Counted from the first letter of the stretch, positions 8,270 to 13,188 are shown. The stretch is DNA of 13,386 bases from Candidatus Levybacteria bacterium RIFCSPLOWO2_01_FULL_39_10 (GCA_001782515.1 MFOV01000015.1:51093-64478), one strand, 5' to 3'. Notes: generated from the letters alone by a model not told the origin. Program-made: numbers and translations.

Positions 8270-8830
8270 ATGTCTACAAGGCTTGAAAGATCTTTTCAAA
8301 TTGTCCGTGATGCCGAATTACACCCATCAGCAAATTGGGAAGACGTTTTTAAACCAATTAATGAAACCCAACCAAATAAAAGTCAAGAGTTAAGAACAAA
8401 ACATCTACTTGAAAAATTAAAGAGAGTTAGGGAATATACTTCGGAGTTTGGAACACAAACTCCACTTCATGTTCAAGAAAAAGATGAATTGTATGGAGAT
8501 CACACTTGTGATTTTAAAATTCCTATTGTTCCGGGTGGTCAACTGATTACGGGTATCAATGTGTTTGAAAACAAACCATTAAGCGATTCTTATTTGTATA
8601 TGGGATTTTCTTATGGAGGGATAAGTATAGAGTTTACGCTTTATAAGCACGGTATACTGGATGGTGAACCGTTTTATTCATTTTTAATGAAACATCAAAA
8701 AGGACTAGAGGTGTATGCAAGAGGACCTGATATTATTTCAACTATGTCACAAAAAGAATATGAATTAGTATGGGAGCTTAGCGAATATTTTATTGATAGA
8801 ACAAACAATGTTTACTATAACCAAGATTAG
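8270..8830 (+). CDS. hypothetical protein, 186 residues
   Basis: I do not recognise this protein. It starts at ATG 8270 behind an extended -10 promoter and has no signal peptide or membrane segment. The first half is helical and charged (to about residue 65); the second half looks like a mixed beta domain with repeated aromatic strands (SDSYLYMGFSYGGISIEFTLY, about 104-124) and ends in a tyrosine-rich tail. The only cysteine is in DHTCDFK. Its stop codon abuts the stop codon of the opposing Cas4-like gene with no gap. Coding character is good, with a long frame, a promoter and no overlap with other genes. Confidence 0.75.
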   Translation: MSTRLERSFQIVRDAELHPSANWEDVFKPINETQPNKSQELRTKHLLEKLKRVREYTSEFGTQTPLHVQEKDELYGDHTCDFKIPIVPGGQLITGINVFENKPLSDSYLYMGFSYGGISIEFTLYKHGILDGEPFYSFLMKHQKGLEVYARGPDIISTMSQKEYELVWELSEYFIDRTNNVYYNQD

Positions 8831-9520
8831 CTAAAAGGGAATGTCTTCCTGTTTTGCTTCCTTTTCAAGCTTCAAACTATCAAAACTGTTTCTATACTGA
8901 CAGTAGGGACAGTCTTTATTCGGCTCAGGTCTTGGACCTTTTAAAAGATTATCAATATCTTTCATGAAATTTAAAAACTTTCCATCATCAATTGGAACTT
9001 CCATCCATGTGTGGGGAAAATCAAGATATGTTATTCCGCTCTTATACTCAACCTTATCAGGATAGAAAATAAGAAGTGCCATTCTTGAAATTTTAAGTGC
9101 CTCTCCTATCTTTGGATTTTCAAAAGCAAATTTGTAAGAAGACAGCTGAGTCATGTACTTCTCGACTTTATCTTCTCCCGGCTGGCTTAGTTTTAGATCA
9201 ATTATGGTGTAAGTTCCGTCAGGATTTTTCATCAGAAGATCGTATTTTCCTTTGATATACACCGATGTCCCGGGAACTATGGTTGATTCCACAAAGCCTT
9301 CCTGACTGACTATTTCTCCTTCAGGAAGATCGGAGAATAAAACTTTAAGATTTTTATTTATTAATCCTGTCTGAACTCGTGAGTTTATAGCATTAAACAC
9401 CCCTGGCATAATTCCTCTTGGTCTTTCAATCAAGCCCCTGCCTTTAAGCCAGTAACAAAGTTTACATTCTTCAAATAAATATGCAAAGTCGGACGGAGAA
9501 AGTTTAAAGATTTCTGACAT
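8831..9520 (-). CDS. PD-(D/E)XK nuclease, Cas4/RecB-like, with CxxC pairs at both ends
   Basis: The protein has 229 residues from ATG 9520; the longer TTG-start reading would overlap the -10 box. The nuclease core shows GKYDLL (D94), the IIDLKLS motif (D108, K110) and QLSSYKFAF (Q125), the arrangement of the PD-(D/E)XK exonuclease fold in RecB and Cas4. Two cysteine pairs flank it: C19-x-x-C22 near the N-terminus and C204-x-x-C207 near the C-terminus. They could hold an iron-sulfur cluster as in Cas4, AddB or Dna2, or a zinc ion. Cas4 usually has one N-terminal and three C-terminal cysteines, so the 2+2 pattern is a variant. No CRISPR array or cas1/cas2 is in the window. A stand-alone role in DNA end processing or repair is inferred. 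Confidence 0.85.
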   Translation of the reverse strand: MSEIFKLSPSDFAYLFEECKLCYWLKGRGLIERPRGIMPGVFNAINSRVQTGLINKNLKVLFSDLPEGEIVSQEGFVESTIVPGTSVYIKGKYDLLMKNPDGTYTIIDLKLSQPGEDKVEKYMTQLSSYKFAFENPKIGEALKISRMALLIFYPDKVEYKSGITYLDFPHTWMEVPIDDGKFLNFMKDIDNLLKGPRPEPNKDCPYCQYRNSFDSLKLEKEAKQEDIPF

Positions 9521-9528
9521 AGAAAACA

Positions 9529-9557
9529 ATTATAATTACTGAGCCTCAATAAAGCAA
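9529..9557 (-). promoter_or_regulatory. promoter of the Cas4-like gene; motif copy 1
   Basis: TTGCTT (9552-9557), a 17-bp spacer beginning TATTGAGGCTCAG and a perfect TATAAT (9529-9534). The ATG follows after 8 nt. This is the most diverged of the promoter-active members of a repeated block found seven times between 9.5 and 13.0 kb. Confidence 0.7.
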
Positions 9558-9568
9558 TAAATGAACGG

Positions 9569-9598
9569 TTGATTTTTTAATTTAATAGGATCTATTAT
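9569..9598 (+). promoter_or_regulatory. candidate promoter of the small unknown gene at 9624
   Basis: TTGATT (9569-9574), an 18-bp spacer and TATTAT (9593-9598), divergent from the Cas4-like promoter. A TATAAT at 9620-9625 also exists but overlaps the ATG and would start transcription inside the gene. Confidence 0.4.
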
Positions 9599-9623
9599 TA
9601 AATTGGATCTAGAATTTATTATA

Positions 9624-9911
9624 ATGACAAAAGAAAACTGGGGTACTCCCGGTATGCCGCCTCAATACTTCGATGTTTTGGACAGGTGGGTAATTTGTCA
9701 TTCTCCCGATGGGGAACAAAGAACTGAGTATATATGGATTAGAGGTAAACACCCTCATTTTGGAAGGGTTATAGAAAGATATCAAGGGACAGAAACATTT
9801 GTCGAGAAATATGTTAATGGAACGGAGCGAATTTTGAGAGATTTAACCAACATTCCAGATTATCATCCTCTTTACAATTCCTCAAATAACGGAAACGGGC
9901 AAGAAGAATAA
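9624..9911 (+). CDS. hypothetical protein, 95 residues
   Basis: I do not recognise this protein. The ATG at 9624 gives MTKENWGTPGMPPQYF. An in-frame TTG at 9603 would add seven residues; neither start has a Shine-Dalgarno. The product is rich in aromatic and charged residues (DRWVICHSPDGEQRTEYIWI, then GKHPHFGRVIERYQG), suggesting a small beta-rich soluble domain, and ends in a disordered N/G/E tail. It is divergent from the Cas4-like gene and shares the intergenic region with it. Confidence 0.65.
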   Translation: MTKENWGTPGMPPQYFDVLDRWVICHSPDGEQRTEYIWIRGKHPHFGRVIERYQGTETFVEKYVNGTERILRDLTNIPDYHPLYNSSNNGNGQEE

Positions 9912-9918
9912 ATTTAGT

Positions 9919-9946
9919 ACCCTTAAAAACTCCAGTATTTAAGGGT
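9919..9946. repeat. inverted repeat, copy A
   Basis: The 9-bp arms ACCCTTAAA and TTTAAGGGT are perfect and enclose a 10-nt centre containing ACTCCAGT, whose ACT and AGT can pair further. A nearly identical element lies at 12921-12944. It directly follows the 3' end of the small gene at 9624. There is no T-run, so it is not a standard terminator. The stretch from 9912 to 10166 otherwise holds motif copy 2 and a doubtful broken plus-strand ORF. Confidence 0.65.
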
Positions 9947-10012
9947 GTTTATATAACTTGACGTGTAGATAAACTGAGACAATAAAGTAAAAAATAAAGA
10001 TTTCTTTCACTC

Positions 10013-10179
10013 ATGGCTGAAAATTATACTCCTGAGGCCAAAATAAAGCAATTAGAAAAATTAGAGATTATTATTTTGCGACTATAAATCCGCCTGCTGG
10101 CACTAGGGCTTCTCGGGAAACATTAAGAGATTATGATAGATCAACTGAAAAGTTAAACCTAGAAATTTATCGTCTTTGA
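10013..10179 (+). pseudogene. possible small plus-strand ORF with a one-base deletion
   Basis: From ATG 10013 the frame reads MAENYTPEAKIKQLEKLE and then soon stops (10085). In the -1 frame, joined at about 10066, it continues DYYFATINPPAGTRASRETL and then RDYDRSTEKLNLEIYRL to a TGA at 10177. A single lost base (GAGGAT to GAGAT) would restore one 55-residue protein. The composition is protein-like, but the first third is also the reverse complement of a minus-strand promoter block (copy 2), so the reading may be chance. The end overlaps the 3' end of the Tat-signal gene on the other strand. Confidence 0.3.
10023..10051 (-). promoter_or_regulatory. promoter-like block, motif copy 2
   Basis: TTGCTT (10046-10051), a 17-bp spacer beginning TATTTTGGCCTCAGG and a perfect TATAAT (10023-10028). 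An ATG follows after 8 nt (10014), the same offset as in copy 4, but it opens only a 21-codon frame. It may drive a small RNA, or the gene may be decayed. Confidence 0.6.
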
Positions 10180-10940
10180 GGAGCTTCGATTATCACACGG
10201 GCCGCACGAAATGTATCAGCAAGAACGTAATCCTGAGGAAGACGATCGGGATAAAACCTATAACTAAACGGGCTATCGGGGGAATATCTGCCGACAGCAA
10301 TACGCTGCCTATTGCCTTCCTTATCAACTGCAGTTGTTGAGGTCAAGAAAAAACCCCCTCCTTTGATGAGGCTTTCTCCTTTCACAGATTCATATGCGTT
10401 GTTAAGTCCCAATAAATCGATAACTTCGACTCGTGAAACTTGTACTCCTTTTTCATTGCCTAACTCTGTTTGCACGGATCCCGTTTGTCCTTTTATTAAA
10501 CTATCTAATTGACTGGGGGTCTGTCTGGAAGTAACGTCTTCCTCTCCTGGTAAGTAAAAATTATCTGGATCAACAGCAAGCCATGCACGATTAGAAGGGG
10601 TTTTCTCCCAATCAACATCTCCTTCAATCAATGGAGAAGAATTAAGTTCAAGTTTTCCTGAAGCTCTTAAGGTCTCTACTGTCTCTCCATTTGGTTCATA
10701 AATAAAGTAGCCTTCTGCTTCTAGCTTATCTCTTAGTTCGGGGGCAAGTCTTCCTTCTCCGGGAGGAAGATGTTTTGCTCTCTCTTGACTCCCGCCTAGA
10801 TTAATACCTAAACCGTAGGATATTGCTCCAACACCAGCTCCAACAACTAAAACTGATCCTTTTAAAAAATCTCTCCTGGTAAGTCCTGCTCTTGTTACAA
10901 GATCGTCAACTCTTGAAGGTTTTTGCTCGGTACCGCTCAT
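10167..10940 (-). CDS. Tat-signal exported protein of unknown function
   Basis: The protein has 257 residues. It has a twin-arginine signal, TRRDFLKG with R22 and R23, followed by a weakly hydrophobic Gly/Ala/Val stretch (28-48). This is a near-consensus Tat motif, so the folded protein should be exported and probably stay membrane-bound, as no clear cleavage site is evident. The remaining 200 residues match nothing I recognise. They include LPPGEGRLAPELRDKLEAEG, a W-L-A-V-D-P-D-N-F segment and a C-terminal RAARVIIEAPQRR. A GTG six codons upstream would overlap the -10 box, so ATG 10940 is chosen. There is no neighbouring tatA/tatC in the window. Confidence 0.75.
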   Translation of the reverse strand: MSGTEQKPSRVDDLVTRAGLTRRDFLKGSVLVVGAGVGAISYGLGINLGGSQERAKHLPPGEGRLAPELRDKLEAEGYFIYEPNGETVETLRASGKLELNSSPLIEGDVDWEKTPSNRAWLAVDPDNFYLPGEEDVTSRQTPSQLDSLIKGQTGSVQTELGNEKGVQVSRVEVIDLLGLNNAYESVKGESLIKGGGFFLTSTTAVDKEGNRQRIAVGRYSPDSPFSYRFYPDRLPQDYVLADTFRAARVIIEAPQRR

Positions 10941-10949
10941 GCAAAACAG

Positions 10950-10978
10950 ACAATACACTTTTTAGATTGCTGTGTCAA
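10950..10978 (-). promoter_or_regulatory. promoter of the Tat-signal protein gene
   Basis: Consensus TTGACA (10973-10978), a 17-bp spacer and TATTGT (10950-10955), 9 nt before the ATG. The leader would be about 2 nt. Confidence 0.7.
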
Positions 10979-11035
10979 GATATCTAAGTGCTACAAAACC
11001 ATACAATTTAACGGTTTTTTAATGGATATCAAAAT

Positions 11036-11058
11036 GTTCCAAAGCCAAAATAAAGCAA
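11036..11058 (-). repeat. motif copy 3 without a -10 box
   Basis: TTGCTTTATTTTGGC is intact, but the slot where the -10 should be reads ATTTTG (11030-11035). It sits just after the stop of the split gene and about 70 bp upstream of the Tat-signal gene, which has its own promoter. This shows the block can exist without promoter function. Confidence 0.6.
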
Positions 11059-11074
11059 AGAATTGGCGGGATTA

Positions 11075-11346
11075 TTAAACTCTTTGTCCGTCTACCCATG
11101 GCCTGACATTTCTTGAAAAAACACTTATTTCCTGTCCTCTCACTTGCTCTGGTTGGTATATAGGATAGGCTATGTGAAATATGTCTGTTGCAAATACCGG
11201 AACATAAACTTCTTGTAATCCTTCCCTGGTCTCTATAACATACATTGAACCTTTTTTGAAGTGCCAAGAACTGCGACTACTCTGCCTTCAATTCTTTGCC
11301 CAAAAAGTATATTCTCAATTCCGTCAAACAATTCTTTTTTATTCAC
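11075..11346 (-). CDS. small unknown protein split by a -1 frame change at A AAA AAG
   Basis: From GTG 11346 the frame reads VNKKELFDGIENILFGQRIE and continues GRVVAVLGTSKK, then meets a TAG after six more codons. In the -1 frame it continues GSMYVIETREGLQEVYVPVF, then ATDIFHIAYPIYQPEQVRGQ and EISVFSRNVRPWVDGQRV to TAA at 11075. The join lies on A AAA AAG (six A, plus-strand T run 11252-11257), read in the zero frame exactly as the dnaX slippery heptamer, and slippage gives the next codon GGT. The joined product has about 90 residues and looks like a small beta-barrel, but I do not recognise the family. The choices are programmed frameshifting, transcript slippage, a real one-base deletion, or a homopolymer sequencing error. 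Confidence 0.65.
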
Positions 11347-11353
11347 GAAAGGT

Positions 11354-11362
11354 ATTTTAGCA
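11354..11362 (-). promoter_or_regulatory. extended -10 leaderless promoter of the split gene
   Basis: TGC followed by TAAAAT (11354-11359), 7 nt before the GTG at 11346. No good -35 is visible. The arrangement supports the GTG start. Confidence 0.5.
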
Positions 11363-11472
11363 CATCAACACAAGCTTTTTTGGAAAATCATTTGAGAATG
11401 ATCTACTGACAAACTTAAGAATGTTGGTGTATTCATGTTGCAAAGGAAGTTATTAAACTAAAATATTAATCC

Positions 11473-11519
11473 TCGGGGGCGGGCGGGGGGACGTTTGACG
11501 TTCCGGAGCGAGCCCAAAG
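11473..11519. other. very GC-rich imperfect hairpin in an AT-rich gap
   Basis: The gap 11347-11558 has no gene. Within it, 11475-11515 is strikingly G-rich on the plus strand (three G runs of 5, 3 and 6) and folds on itself: GGGC with GCCC, GC with GC, GGG with TCC, ACGT with ACGT around a TTG loop, separated by small purine internal loops (11477-11515). A short T-rich stretch follows at 11526-11532. It could be a structured RNA, a G-quadruplex, or a repeat element. The rest of the gap shows nothing I can name apart from the split gene's promoter. Confidence 0.5.
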
Positions 11520-11558
11520 TCTAGTTCTTTTTCAAAAAACCAGAAAATTTCATTTAGC

Positions 11559-12026
11559 TTAAGGGGAATTATTTATTATCGAAAGTCCATGGCTTATCTG
11601 CTCTGATGACAGGCCTGCCACAATTGCATAACCTTTTGGAGGAGGTGTTATTCTTAACAAAACACCATGGCCCTCCTCCGTATAAATCAACTGAGGAACA
11701 ATATCATAACGTCCACCTACTCTTATAACAGGGTTCGTTGCTGTTAATGAATATCTCACAATTCTAAAGCCCTTTGCTACCTTGTCAGGAACAGGTAGTG
11801 ATAATATTGATCTTGGTGAATTTATCCATTGACTTTTTGCTGCAATAATATTTAATCTTTGACGTACCTGTACATTATTTTTGGGGCGTTTGGATCTGAA
11901 TCTTGAATATTTTAAGCTTATCATATTATCTATGATAACGGCTTCCCTATTTAATAACATTACCTCTTTTAAGGGGCGCGCCTCTATCTCTTGCGGCGCT
12001 TGGGATACTCCCTGCTCTGGTGTCAT
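11559..12026 (-). CDS. hypothetical protein, 155 residues
   Basis: I do not recognise this protein. It is soluble, with no signal or membrane segment. A basic patch (KYSRFRSKRPKNNVQVRQR, about 39-57) is followed by a beta-rich half with VRYSLTATNPVIRVGGRYDI, VLLRITPPPKGYAIV and a C-terminal SSEQISHGLSIINNSP. The ATG at 12026 is 8 nt after a perfect TATAAT (motif copy 4), so the start is well supported and the mRNA should be nearly leaderless. The -35 of its promoter touches the stop codon of the upstream RelE-like toxin gene. Confidence 0.75.
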   Translation of the reverse strand: MTPEQGVSQAPQEIEARPLKEVMLLNREAVIIDNMISLKYSRFRSKRPKNNVQVRQRLNIIAAKSQWINSPRSILSLPVPDKVAKGFRIVRYSLTATNPVIRVGGRYDIVPQLIYTEEGHGVLLRITPPPKGYAIVAGLSSEQISHGLSIINNSP

Positions 12027-12034
12027 AACGCGAA

Positions 12035-12063
12035 ATTATACCCCCGGGGCCAAAATAAAGCAA
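12035..12063 (-). promoter_or_regulatory. promoter of the 155-residue gene; motif copy 4
   Basis: TTGCTT (12058-12063), a 17-bp spacer TATTTTGGCCCCGGGGG and a perfect TATAAT (12035-12040), with ATG 8 nt on. The spacer is nearly identical to those of copies 2 and 6, which sigma70 recognition alone does not require. Confidence 0.75.
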
Positions 12064-12064
12064 T

Positions 12065-12322
12065 TTATCTATAAATTTGGTGCGTACCTACCGAGTGAAA
12101 CCATACTATATCTTTTTTGGCAAATTCAAAAATAATTCTAGGCTCGTAATCAATTGAAAACGAATAGTATTCCTTAAGTTTTCCTGAAAGCTTGTGAGTT
12201 TTTAATCTTTTATCAAACGGGTCTTTTCGGAAAATTTTTTCTTTCTTTTTCGCTTGATTTTTGACTTTCTGAGGGAGTCTTTTGTATTCCTTTGCGAATT
12301 TAGAGGAATAGTAGATTTTCAT
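12065..12322 (-). CDS. RelE/ParE-superfamily toxin of a type II toxin-antitoxin pair
   Basis: The protein has 85 residues, the usual length for RelE/YoeB-type toxins. It opens with a KIYYSSKFAKEYKRLP strand-helix, has the family KLSGKLKEYYSFSI segment (44-57), PRIIFEF (61-67) and the C-terminal VGTHQIYR with H81 and Y84. R62 together with the C-terminal H/Y are positions used for mRNA cleavage in RelE-like enzymes, so a ribosome-dependent mRNA interferase is likely; a ParE gyrase inhibitor is less likely. The start is 12 bp after the antitoxin stop. No Shine-Dalgarno is visible, so translation may depend on the upstream gene. Confidence 0.88.
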   Translation of the reverse strand: MKIYYSSKFAKEYKRLPQKVKNQAKKKEKIFRKDPFDKRLKTHKLSGKLKEYYSFSIDYEPRIIFEFAKKDIVWFHSVGTHQIYR

Positions 12323-12334
12323 TTAATATGAAAA

Positions 12335-12550
12335 TTATTCAAGATCGGCAAGTGATTTTAACAATTTTCCGCGACCTTCTCTAAGTTCACGACTGCTTTC
12401 CTCAAGTTCTTTTGCAAGCTTTACTTCCATATAGGATCTTAAAAGATCCCTGAAGAATTCGCTTTTGCTTGCATATTTTCCTGTGGCAACTTCTTTTTCA
12501 ACCAAAGAATTTAGCTGAGGCGGTAATGATATATTAACTATTGTGCGCAT
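12335..12550 (-). CDS. ribbon-helix-helix antitoxin (CopG/ParD-like)
   Basis: The protein has 71 residues. The N-terminal strand MRTIVNISLPPQL and the following helix-turn-helix pattern with KYASKSEFFRDLLRSYM (26-42) form a ribbon-helix-helix DNA-binding domain. The charged C-terminal helix (KLAKELEESSRELREGRGK) would wrap the toxin. It is the first gene of a two-gene operon and should repress its own promoter; TTGTATTA-type repeats in and upstream of that promoter fit operators. The ATG is 9 nt after TACAAT. Confidence 0.88.
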   Translation of the reverse strand: MRTIVNISLPPQLNSLVEKEVATGKYASKSEFFRDLLRSYMEVKLAKELEESSRELREGRGKLLKSLADLE

Positions 12551-12559
12551 ATGTAATAA

Positions 12560-12588
12560 ATTGTATTACAAAAGCGAACATTTGTCAA
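12560..12588 (-). promoter_or_regulatory. promoter of the toxin-antitoxin operon with overlapping palindrome
   Basis: Consensus TTGACA (12583-12588), a 17-bp spacer and TACAAT (12560-12565). The palindrome TTGTATTACAA (12561-12571) overlaps the -10 box and is a good operator candidate for the RHH antitoxin. Confidence 0.7.
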
Positions 12589-12607
12589 TTTGTAAACTGT
12601 CTATTTA

Positions 12608-12643
12608 AATCCGAGGCCAAAATAATACAATTAATTTTGTATT
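12608..12643. promoter_or_regulatory. motif copy 5 fused to a second operator-like inverted repeat
   Basis: On the minus strand the repeated block reads TTGTATTATTTTGGCCTCGG, changed only at its -35 end from TTGCTT to TTGTAT, and lacks a good -10 (TAAATA). The change creates AATACAA (12624-12630), 6 nt, TTGTATT (12637-12643), a perfect inverted repeat sharing TTGTATT with the operator at 12561. It overlaps the stop codon of the zinc-ribbon gene. Confidence 0.5.
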
Positions 12644-12810
12644 AAACCCTTTCCGTATGGTTCGCTTTCCCACCCGCACTTACTGCACTTTGCTTTTCCA
12701 AAATGCGGAATATGCCAAACTTTCCCTTTTTCTTTATATGAGACTGTAGGAAGTTTTGTGATTTCAGTTCCGCACTCGGGACAAAGATATTTTTTAGGAG
12801 AGTTTCCCAT
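12631..12810 (-). CDS. small zinc-ribbon protein, 59 residues
   Basis: ATG 12810 opens a 59-residue frame with two CxxC pairs, C10-PE-C13 and C42-SK-C45, each followed by glycine: the knuckles of a zinc ribbon. Between them are a basic loop and the aromatic stretch VWHIPHFGKAKC. The product should be a cytoplasmic zinc-binding protein that contacts nucleic acid or protein; the exact family is not known to me. The ATG is 11 nt after a perfect TATAAT (copy 6), and its stop codon at 12631 lies in motif copy 5. Confidence 0.8.
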   Translation of the reverse strand: MGNSPKKYLCPECGTEITKLPTVSYKEKGKVWHIPHFGKAKCSKCGWESEPYGKGLIQN

Positions 12811-12821
12811 AATCAGCCAAG

Positions 12822-12850
12822 ATTATATTCCCGAAGCTGAAATAAAGCAA
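12822..12850 (-). promoter_or_regulatory. promoter of the zinc-ribbon gene; motif copy 6
   Basis: TTGCTT (12845-12850), a 17-bp spacer TATTTCAGCTTCGGGAA and a perfect TATAAT (12822-12827). The expected leader is about 5 nt. Confidence 0.72.
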
Positions 12851-12858
12851 TGATTGTT

Positions 12859-12886
12859 GTTCCTAAATTCTCAAGAATTTAAGAAC
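12859..12886. repeat. long inverted repeat
   Basis: GTTCCTAAATTCT and AGAATTTAAGAAC pair over 12 of 13 positions with a 2-nt centre. It lies 9 bp upstream of motif copy 6 and could be an operator or cruciform. No T-run follows. Confidence 0.6.
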
Positions 12887-12888
12887 AT

Positions 12889-12901
12889 ATGTTTTAAACA
12901 T
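12889..12901. repeat. palindrome ATGTTTTAAACAT
   Basis: A perfect 13-bp palindrome around a central T, directly after the inverted repeat at 12859-12886. It could be a regulator site. Confidence 0.4.
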
Positions 12902-12920
12902 GGGTGTTGTAAACTTTCAT

Positions 12921-12944
12921 CCTTAAATACTCCAGTTTTTAAGG
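12921..12944. repeat. inverted repeat, copy B
   Basis: The arms CCTTAAA and TTTAAGG enclose T-ACTCCAGT-T. Copy A at 9919-9946 has the same arms and core but A on both sides instead of T, so the flanking mismatch changed on both sides together. Confidence 0.65.
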
Positions 12945-12997
12945 GTATTGTGTAAGCAGGCTCGGGGATACTGTTTTATTAATAGGTAAAGCTACAA

Positions 12998-13020
12998 AAA
13001 TCTAGCTCAAAATAAAGCAA
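12998..13020 (-). repeat. motif copy 7 without a -10 box
   Basis: TTGCTTTATTTTGAGC is well kept, but the -10 slot reads TTGTAG (12992-12997). The gap 12811-13194 holds this copy, copy 6, three inverted repeats and a doubtful plus-strand ORF. Confidence 0.55.
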
Positions 13021-13188
13021 TTTGACAAAAAATTAGAATATGATATTCTGATTAACAAGCATCAAGAGAGTCCATTAAAAAAGGGCCGGCAACAGAGATT
13101 GTTTGAAAACAAACAAAACGCGGTGCCAATCGCAAAACGAGATGCGCCTGATATGTTAAACGGGGAAAAATTATTTAGTTCAGCTTAA
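13021..13188 (+). other. open frame without a clear start, possible gene remnant
   Basis: The frame is open from after a TAG at about 13003 to TAA 13186 and reads FDKKLEYDILINKHQESPLK, KGRQQRLFENKQNAVPIAKR and DAPDMLNGEKLFSSA. It has no ATG or GTG near its front. A weak TTGACA-16-TATTCT (13022-13049) lies at its start. The region entering it through motif copy 7 (KIKQF-DKKLE) resembles the doubtful ORF at 10013 (KIKQL-EKLE). It overlaps the terminator-like hairpin of the rhodanese gene, so it may be a chance frame. Confidence 0.25.

Noticed and set aside
9521..9529. TTG start for the Cas4-like gene and GTG start (10958) for the Tat-signal gene
   Set aside because: Both lie inside or upstream of the -10 boxes of good promoters, so they would not be in the mRNA.
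11019..11267. 82-residue minus-strand open frame
   Set aside because: It is out of frame with the split gene at 11075-11346, whose -1 frame reads as a far more protein-like sequence over the same bases.
9529..13020. CRISPR array or integron cassette array as an explanation of the repeated blocks
   Set aside because: Spacing is irregular (about 0.2 to 1 kb) with whole genes between, there are no equal-length spacers, no cas1 or integrase, and I see no attC-type paired core sites.
12992..13020. Promoter at motif copy 7
   Set aside because: The -10 slot reads TTGTAG, and the next gene downstream on that strand has its own complete promoter.
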